This document shows, piece by piece, positions 9,212-14,496 of a stretch of DNA of 14,496 nt. The stretch is from Chloroflexota bacterium. GTDB lineage: Bacteria; Chloroflexota; Limnocylindria; Limnocylindrales; Limnocylindraceae. The notes under the pieces are model-generated. The model was not told the DNA's origin, did not search any database, and saw nothing but the letters and a program-made list of their open reading frames with translations. The translations under genes were made by a program, and so were the position numbers. Numbering within the stretch: position 1 is the first letter of the stretch; the number at the start of each line of letters is the position of its first letter. The DNA is taken from contig SHYI01000016.1 in NCBI GenBank assembly GCA_009692905.1, forward strand, positions 1-14,496. Reading direction: 5' to 3'.

Positions 9212-11260
9212 ATGGATCCGCGCCTCGACCAGTCGGCCGTCACCACGATTCGCACCCTCGCGATCGATACGGTGCAGGCGGCCAACAGCGGACACCCAGG
9301 CGCGCCGATGGGCTGCGCGCCAATGGGTCACACCATCTGGTCACGACACCTTCGCCATGCACCAGCAACGCCGGGCTGGTTCAACCGCGATCGCTTCCTC
9401 CTCTCCAACGGGCATGCGAGCGCACTCCTCTATTCGCTGATTCATCTCGCCGGCTACGGCCTGACCCTCGACGACCTCAGGGCCTTCCGTCAGTGGGGCT
9501 CGCTGACACCAGGGCACCCAGAGTTCGGCCTGACCGCCGGCGTTGAGGCCACCACCGGCCCACTTGGCCAGGGGTTCGCCAACGGCGTTGGTATGGCGAT
9601 TGCAGAGCGCCGCCTCGCCGAAGAGTTCAACCGCGCAGGGCACACCGTCATTGATCACCGTGTCTTCGCCATCGTTTCTGACGGCGACCTGCAGGAGGGG
9701 ATCGCCGCTGAGGCCGCATCGCTCGCGGGGCACCTGAAGCTCAGCAAGTTGATCTATCTCTGGGACGACAACCTGATCCAACTCGACGGGCCAACATCGA
9801 CCGCCTGGTCAGAGGATGTGCTGAAGCGCTTTGATGCCTACGGCTGGCACACCGCGCGCGTCGAAGATGGCAACGACATTGAGGCGATTGATCGCGCCAT
9901 CGATTGGGCGATCGCCGACGAACGACCGAGCCTGATCGCGGTGCGCACCGTCATCGGCTTCGGTTCACCGAATAAGGCGGGGAGTCAGAAGTCGCACGGC
10001 GCACCACTCGGCCCTGATGAGGTGAAGCTCACCAAGGCCGCCTACGGCGTTGACCCCGACGCAACGTTTGTCGTACCGGCCGATGTTGCCGCCCTCTATA
10101 AGGAGCGTAGCGATCACGGCGCCGCGCTCGTCGCCGCACATGCCAAGCAGCTGCTCGCCTACGCCACCGCCTTCCCTACTGAGGCCGCCGAACTGCAGCG
10201 GCGCATGGCGGGAACGCTCCCAGCCGGCTGGGAGAGCGCGCTACCGAAGTACGAACTCGGCGGCGATGCGCCGACGCGTAACGTCAGTCAGGCAAGCATT
10301 GCGGCGCTCGGTGCCGTTCTGCCCGAGTTGATCGGTGGCAGCGCCGATCTCTCAGAGTCGAACCTCACCGACATTCATGGTGGTGGCAAGTTCACCGCCA
10401 CTGAGTCGGGCCGCAACATCAGCTATGGCGTGCGCGAGCACGCGATGGCAGCGATTGCGAACGGCATCTCGTATCACGGTGGCCTGATCCCATTCGTGGC
10501 GACATTCCTCACCTTTAGCGATTATCTACGCGGCGCGCTGCGACTCGCAGCGCTCGCCAATATCGGCAGCATCTTCGTCTTCACCCACGACTCGATCGGG
10601 CTCGGCGAAGATGGCCCAACGCATCAGCCGGTCGAGCACTACGCCGCACTCCGCGCGATTCCAAACGTGCGCTTCTTCCGACCTGGTGATCCGAATGAGG
10701 CCGCAGCGGCGTGGGGCGTTGCCGTTGAGCGACGACATGCGCCAACGGTGCTCGCCTTCACACGGCAGAAGCTGCCGGTACTCGCCGGCTCCATTACTGG
10801 AGCGGCCGCAGGGGTACGACGTGGCGCCTATGTACTTCGCGAGGCAACAGACGCGCCAAAGATGATCTTGATTTCGACCGGCTCGGAGTTACACCTCGCC
10901 GTTGCCGCGGCGGAGCAGCTGGAGGCTGTCGGCACACCGACGCGCGTCGTCTCGATGCCATGCCCCGAACTCTTCGGCGAGCAGGACGCGGCGTACCGCG
11001 AGTCGGTGCTTCCCGCTGCACTCCGTGCGCGCGTCGCCATTGAGGCGGGTGTGAGCTTGGGCTGGGATCGTTGGTCGGGCACCGACGGCGCCATCATTGC
11101 GATGGACCGCTTCGGCGCATCGGCCCCAGCGCCAACCCTCTTCAAGGAGTTCGGCTTCACCCCTGAGCGCATCGTCGAGATCGCCAAGGGCGTGCTCGCG
11201 GGCAGCGTGCACGGCGTCGTTCCGACGCCACACCTGCACGACGGGCATCAGGTTCGCTGA
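9212..11260 (+). CDS. tkt: Transketolase
   Basis: A 682-residue thiamine-diphosphate enzyme that transfers two-carbon ketol units between pentose-phosphate and glycolytic sugars. In the TPP-binding N-terminal domain, H28 is in SGHPGAPMG (26-34), H68 in SNGHAS, and H102 in PGHPE. The metal/TPP motif runs from SDGDLQEG (156-163, D157) to DDN (185-187, N187). In the pyrimidine domain the catalytic Glu is E409 in [11 protein letters not shown], followed by [11 protein letters not shown]. The C-terminal domain starts near residue 545. Length matches E. coli TktA (663) closely. The ATG at 9212 is chosen over the in-frame ATG at 9200 because GGAGAG (9202-9207) sits four bases before it and [19 protein letters not shown] fits family N-termini. 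It is the first gene of the plus-strand operon, with rpiB starting 1 base after its stop. Confidence 0.97.
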   Translation: MDPRLDQSAVTTIRTLAIDTVQAANSGHPGAPMGCAPMGHTIWSRHLRHAPATPGWFNRDRFLLSNGHASALLYSLIHLAGYGLTLDDLRAFRQWGSLTPGHPEFGLTAGVEATTGPLGQGFANGVGMAIAERRLAEEFNRAGHTVIDHRVFAIVSDGDLQEGIAAEAASLAGHLKLSKLIYLWDDNLIQLDGPTSTAWSEDVLKRFDAYGWHTARVEDGNDIEAIDRAIDWAIADERPSLIAVRTVIGFGSPNKAGSQKSHGAPLGPDEVKLTKAAYGVDPDATFVVPADVAALYKERSDHGAALVAAHAKQLLAYATAFPTEAAELQRRMAGTLPAGWESALPKYELGGDAPTRNVSQASIAALGAVLPELIGGSADLSESNLTDIHGGGKFTATESGRNISYGVREHAMAAIANGISYHGGLIPFVATFLTFSDYLRGALRLAALANIGSIFVFTHDSIGLGEDGPTHQPVEHYAALRAIPNVRFFRPGDPNEAAAAWGVAVERRHAPTVLAFTRQKLPVLAGSITGAAAGVRRGAYVLREATDAPKMILISTGSELHLAVAAAEQLEAVGTPTRVVSMPCPELFGEQDAAYRESVLPAALRARVAIEAGVSLGWDRWSGTDGAIIAMDRFGASAPAPTLFKEFGFTPERIVEIAKGVLAGSVHGVVPTPHLHDGHQVR

Positions 11261-11261
11261 G

Positions 11262-11726
11262 GTGGCACGCCGCCTTGCCGTTGCCGCCGACCATGCGGGT
11301 GCTGCACTAAAGGCGGCGATCGTTGCCCGGATTGCTGAGATCGCCCCTGACTGGAGCATCGCCGACCTTGGTGGCGATGGGAGTGACCCAACCGACGATT
11401 ACCCCGACTCCTCACGTGCCGTGGCCGAGCGCATGATCGCCGGCCAGGCCGATCGCGGTCTGCTGATCTGTGGCTCGGGGATCGGCGTGACGATCGCCGC
11501 GAACAAGTTCCACGGCATTCGCGCCTCCATCGCGCACGATCCAGCTTCGGCCCGACAGGGGGTGGTGCATGACGATATGAACGTGCTCGCCTTCGGTGCA
11601 AACATCATCTCTATTGATGCGGCGCTCGAGACGCTCGCCGCCTTCCTGCAGGCTGAACCGAGCGGTGAAGAGCGATACCTCCGCCGCACAGCGAAGGTCG
11701 CCGACATTGAAGAGGAGCAGTCGTGA
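11262..11726 (+). CDS. rpiB: Ribose-5-phosphate isomerase B
   Basis: A 154-residue RpiB/LacAB-family isomerase interconverting ribose-5-phosphate and ribulose-5-phosphate. LAVAADHAGAALK (5-17) is the classical N-terminus, with D10 and H11. The active-site loop ICGSGIGVTIAANK (69-82) has a Cys (C70) as the likely base, as in E. coli RpiB; some actinobacterial enzymes have a Glu instead. GIRASIAHDPASARQGVVHDDMNVLAFGANII (85-116) carries H103 and N107 of the phosphate/ring-opening site. The frame is open further upstream inside tkt, but homology begins just after the GTG at 11262, one base past the tkt TGA, so translation is probably by re-initiation. The ribosome site is weak. The stop overlaps the pgi GTG (GTGA). 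Confidence 0.94.
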   Translation: MARRLAVAADHAGAALKAAIVARIAEIAPDWSIADLGGDGSDPTDDYPDSSRAVAERMIAGQADRGLLICGSGIGVTIAANKFHGIRASIAHDPASARQGVVHDDMNVLAFGANIISIDAALETLAAFLQAEPSGEERYLRRTAKVADIEEEQS

Positions 11727-13501
11727 GCGCTGAGCCACGACTCCCCTTCCGCGCGCGCATCGGCCGAGCCTCTGACCTCGCAGCAATTGAGAGCACCTTC
11801 GACCGCGCCCGCACCGGCGAGTGGGCGGTACGACTCGCCGCACGTGATGCAACGCTTTGGAGCAGCGACGCTGAGGTGCAGGCGAAGATTGCAAATCGTC
11901 TTGGCTGGCTCGACGCGCCGGACTTCTTCACGACAGAAATCCCGTCGCTCGAAGCGTTCGGCGACGCACCAGTCACCGGCGCAACCACGCGCGTGAAAGA
12001 CTTCGTTGTTGCCGGGATGGGTGGTTCATCGCTCGCCCCTGAAGTACTCGCCCGCGCATTCGCCGACATCACCGACTGGGGCAAAGCGCGCATCTGCGAC
12101 TCCACTGACCCTGAGGCGGTCCACAGTGCTGTCGCTGGACTGAAGCCGGAGAGCAGCTACTACCTGCTCGCGAGCAAGTCCGGCACCACCACAGAGACGC
12201 TCTCCTTCGCTGCATACGCGTACGAGTTGAATAAGCAGCAGCTGGCTGCAACTGGCTCCACACAGGAGCCAACGGCAAACTTCGCTGCCATCAGCGACCC
12301 GTCGCCGTGCGTTGACGGAGTCACGAAGGTGGTTGATACGAGTCGCCTCTTCTTGAACCCTGCCGACATTGGCGGCCGCTACTCCGCACTCAGCTTCGTT
12401 GGCCTTGTGCCCGCGGCGCTGCTCGGCATTGATCTTGATCCGCTCCTCGCTTCGGGGAGCGCAGCAGTTGCGCAGAGCCGCGACCCAGAGCCGGCGGGGA
12501 ACCATGCCCTGGCACTCGGTTGCATCATGGGCGCGCTCGCGCGCGAGGGTCGCGACAAGGCGACGCTCATCGTTGACGAACCAATTGATGGCTTCGGCGC
12601 ATGGGCTGAGCAGCTCGTTGCCGAGAGCACGGGGAAGCATGGCGTTGGCGTTGTGCCTATTGATGGCGAGCCACTCGGTGCCGTCACCACATATGGCGAG
12701 GACCGATTCTTTGTGCGCATCAAGTTGGATGGCGGCACGGCGCCACGCTGCGCCGATGGCTCCACTGTTGAGGCACGTCTTGATGCACTCGCCGCCGCCG
12801 GGCATCCAGTTCTGGAGTGGACGCTCAACGATCGCATTGACATTGGTGGAGAGTTCGTACGCTGGGAGGCTGCGACCGCATTTGCTGGCGCCGTTCTCAA
12901 CATTAATCCGTTTGATGAGCCGAACGTCACCGAGTCGAAGACAAACACCGCGAACGTATTGGCCGAACTTGCGGCGAACGGTTCACTTCCTGAACTGCCT
13001 GTGAAGTGCTCGGTCGACGGCCTGGAGTTGTGGGTTGACGATGCGCTACCGGCAGCATTCGCCGACGATGCAGAGCGACTGATTGCCGGTCAGCTCGATC
13101 GACTCGGCGCACGCGGCTATATCGGCATCCAGGCGTATATCGCCAGCACCCCGGCGCGCACCGCGGCGCTGACCAAGCTGCGCCTGGCCCTGCGCGACGC
13201 AACGGGGCGAGCCACCACCGTTGGCATTGGGCCACGCTTTCTGCACTCCACCGGGCAGCTCCATAAGGGTGGTGCGCCGATCGGCTGGTTCCTGCAGATC
13301 GTCGCTGGCCACCCACGAGATCTCGCGATCCCAGGGCGGCCATACAGCTTCGGTCAGCTGATTGACGCTCAGGCGCTCGGCGACGTTCGGTCGCTCGCCG
13401 ACCACGGGCTCCCCGTGCTGCGGGTGCACCTGGGCGACGATCCAGACGCTGGGCTCTCGCGCTTGGCAGCGCTCATCGAACGGGTGCTCGCAGTTCGCTA
13501 G
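11723..13501 (+). CDS. pgi: Phosphoglucose isomerase of the Tal-Pgi-fusion type, stand-alone
   Basis: A 592-residue two-SIS-domain isomerase that should interconvert glucose-6-phosphate and fructose-6-phosphate. SIS domain 1 (about 90-280) has AGMGGSSLAPEVL (97-109), ASKSGTTTETL (150-160) and the PGI signature DIGGRYSALSFVGLVPAAL (215-233). SIS domain 2 has the catalytic-type Glu in AEQLVAESTGKHGVGVVP (295-312) and HSTGQLHKGGAP (508-519), with H508 and K515. INPFDEPNVTESK (394-406) is also typical. The sequence, especially from about 485 to 530, looks like the C-terminal half of bifunctional transaldolase/phosphoglucose isomerase proteins (about 950 residues), but no transaldolase domain precedes it. 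GTG start at 11723 with GAGGAG five bases upstream, in a GTGA overlap with rpiB. Confidence 0.92.
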   Translation: MSAEPRLPFRARIGRASDLAAIESTFDRARTGEWAVRLAARDATLWSSDAEVQAKIANRLGWLDAPDFFTTEIPSLEAFGDAPVTGATTRVKDFVVAGMGGSSLAPEVLARAFADITDWGKARICDSTDPEAVHSAVAGLKPESSYYLLASKSGTTTETLSFAAYAYELNKQQLAATGSTQEPTANFAAISDPSPCVDGVTKVVDTSRLFLNPADIGGRYSALSFVGLVPAALLGIDLDPLLASGSAAVAQSRDPEPAGNHALALGCIMGALAREGRDKATLIVDEPIDGFGAWAEQLVAESTGKHGVGVVPIDGEPLGAVTTYGEDRFFVRIKLDGGTAPRCADGSTVEARLDALAAAGHPVLEWTLNDRIDIGGEFVRWEAATAFAGAVLNINPFDEPNVTESKTNTANVLAELAANGSLPELPVKCSVDGLELWVDDALPAAFADDAERLIAGQLDRLGARGYIGIQAYIASTPARTAALTKLRLALRDATGRATTVGIGPRFLHSTGQLHKGGAPIGWFLQIVAGHPRDLAIPGRPYSFGQLIDAQALGDVRSLADHGLPVLRVHLGDDPDAGLSRLAALIERVLAVR

Positions 13502-13540
13502 CATCGGTAGGTACGAAGACCAATAGCGAAGGGGGAGATC

Positions 13541-14440
13541 ATGCAGATCGGATTTATCGGCCTCGGCAAGATGGGCGCCAACATGGTGAGGCGGCTGGTC
13601 CGCAACGGCCACGACGTGGCGATTTGGAACCGCTCCCGCGAGAAGACCGATGAGGTCGCCAAGGAGGGTGCCAAGCCGACCTACACCGTGAAGGAGCTGG
13701 TCGACAGCCTGACCTCCCCAAAGCGCGTCTGGGTCATGGTGCCGAGCGGTGATGCCACCGAGGCGATGATCGACGAGCTGATCCCCCTCCTCACCAAGGG
13801 AGACACCATCATTGATGGCGGCAACTCGAACTTCCACGACACCATCCGCCGACACGAGAAGCTCGCCGGTCACGGCATTCACTTCATCGACGCCGGAACC
13901 TCTGGCGGCGTGTGGGGCCTCGAGAACGGTTACTGCATGATGGTCGGCGGCGACGCCGCGCCAGTGAAGGCGCTTGAGCCAATCTTCATCACACTGGCGC
14001 CGAAGGATGGTTTCATGCACTGCGGCGGCTCAGGCGCTGGCCACTACGTGAAGATGGTCCACAACGGCATCGAGTACGGAATGATGCAGTCATACGCCGA
14101 AGGGTTCGAGATCCTCGCGAAGTCGCGCTACAAGCTCGACCTCGCCAAGGTGAGCGACCTCTGGATGCAGGGCTCGGTCGTACGCAGCTGGCTCCTTGAG
14201 CTTGCTGCACGCGCCTTCCGCGCCGAGGGGAGCGACCTGAAGGGGATCAAGGGCTGGGTCGCCGATTCTGGCGAAGGTCGCTGGACGGTACAAGAGGCGA
14301 TCGACCTTGATGTACCAGCCCCGCTCATCACCCTCTCGCTGCTGACGCGCTTCCGTTCGCGACAGGACGATTCGTACTCAGCAAAGGTGCTCGCCGCACT
14401 GCGCAATCAGTTCGGTGGCCACTCGGTGAAGTCGGAGTGA
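13541..14440 (+). CDS. gnd: 6-phosphogluconate dehydrogenase (decarboxylating), short form
   Basis: A 299-residue enzyme oxidising 6-phosphogluconate to ribulose-5-phosphate plus CO2. The Rossmann start is MQIGFIGLGKMGANM (1-15). NRSREKTDE (30-38), with Arg after the second strand, resembles NADP-preferring sequences, but cofactor choice cannot be settled by eye. MVPSGDATE (67-74) and IDGGNSN (91-97) follow. The substrate/catalytic residues are S121-G122-G123 in DAGTSGGVWG and K171/N175/E178 in HYVKMVHNGIEYGMMQSYAEG. About 300 residues is the length of the short Gnd class, versus about 470 in E. coli. The ATG has a GGGGGAG ribosome site 3-4 bases upstream and lies 39 bases after pgi, the largest gap in the operon. 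The product feeds RpiB and transketolase. Its TGA overlaps a following GTG. Confidence 0.96.
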   Translation: MQIGFIGLGKMGANMVRRLVRNGHDVAIWNRSREKTDEVAKEGAKPTYTVKELVDSLTSPKRVWVMVPSGDATEAMIDELIPLLTKGDTIIDGGNSNFHDTIRRHEKLAGHGIHFIDAGTSGGVWGLENGYCMMVGGDAAPVKALEPIFITLAPKDGFMHCGGSGAGHYVKMVHNGIEYGMMQSYAEGFEILAKSRYKLDLAKVSDLWMQGSVVRSWLLELAARAFRAEGSDLKGIKGWVADSGEGRWTVQEAIDLDVPAPLITLSLLTRFRSRQDDSYSAKVLAALRNQFGGHSVKSE

Positions 14441-14496
14441 GCCCACAATCGCCCGCTGAGGGGCACGCGACAATTCGTGATTTGCGGCTCGGCCGC
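14437..14496 (+). CDS. Start of a further operon gene, truncated by the window edge
   Basis: A GTG at 14437 shares two bases with the gnd TGA (GTGA), the same junction used at rpiB-pgi and at permease-EamA, and opens 20 stop-free codons to the window end (MSPQSPAEGHATIRDLRLGR). Twenty codons are too few to identify the family, and an open stretch this short can occur by chance. The operon context suggests a sugar-phosphate gene such as glucose-6-phosphate dehydrogenase or 6-phosphogluconolactonase, but nothing in the residues proves it. Confidence 0.4.
   Translation, partial: MSPQSPAEGHATIRDLRLGR

Noticed and set aside
12026..14020. Long minus-strand open frames (259 and 324 codons) opposite pgi and gnd
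   Set aside because: The plus strand carries intact, motif-verified enzymes. These frames run in G+C-rich antisense positions with no domain signature.

Overview
This window looks like an ordinary, gene-dense bacterial chromosome segment with moderately high G+C. Two gene blocks diverge from a short intergenic region at about 9076-9211. Everything to its left is on the minus strand and everything to its right is on the plus strand. The gene content (rho, short transaldolase and pyrG in a row; a sugar isomerase of the type usually fused to transaldolase; LysM/M23 protein) would fit Chloroflexota or a related non-proteobacterial lineage. That placement is inference from family resemblance only, because no rRNA or other taxonomic marker is present.

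The left block, in transcription order, starts with an ABC-2 type exporter (one ATPase and two permeases with overlapping reading frames) followed by an EamA/DMT-family transporter coupled to the second permease by a 4-nt overlap. A 65-nt gap containing an RNA hairpin leads to pyrG (CTP synthase), then a short transaldolase, then rho, then a LysM/M23 cell-wall hydrolase-like protein that runs off the left edge. The order pyrG-(...)-tal-(...)-rho recalls the longer pyrG-fba-tal-murA-glpX-rho arrangement of Bacillus, here in compact form. A candidate sigma70-type promoter with a perfect inverted repeat in its spacer lies just upstream of rho. Three compact hairpins fill the 86-nt space after rho.

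The right block is a tightly packed pentose-phosphate/glycolysis operon: tkt (transketolase), rpiB (ribose-5-phosphate isomerase B), pgi (phosphoglucose isomerase) and gnd (6-phosphogluconate dehydrogenase). Its genes are joined by GTGA overlaps or a 1-nt gap, apart from 39 nt before gnd. A further frame opens inside the gnd stop codon and leaves the window. Together these enzymes link the oxidative and non-oxidative pentose phosphate branches to fructose-6-phosphate. The transaldolase that completes the non-oxidative branch is in the left block.

No mobile element, CRISPR array, rRNA, tRNA or toxin-antitoxin module is visible, and no intergenic stretch exceeds 150 bases. I do not see a convincing undescribed system. 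The points that deserve a second look are regulatory (around rho and pyrG) and architectural (orphan Pgi domain, long basic cytoplasmic tail of the M23 protein, altered motif in the transaldolase).
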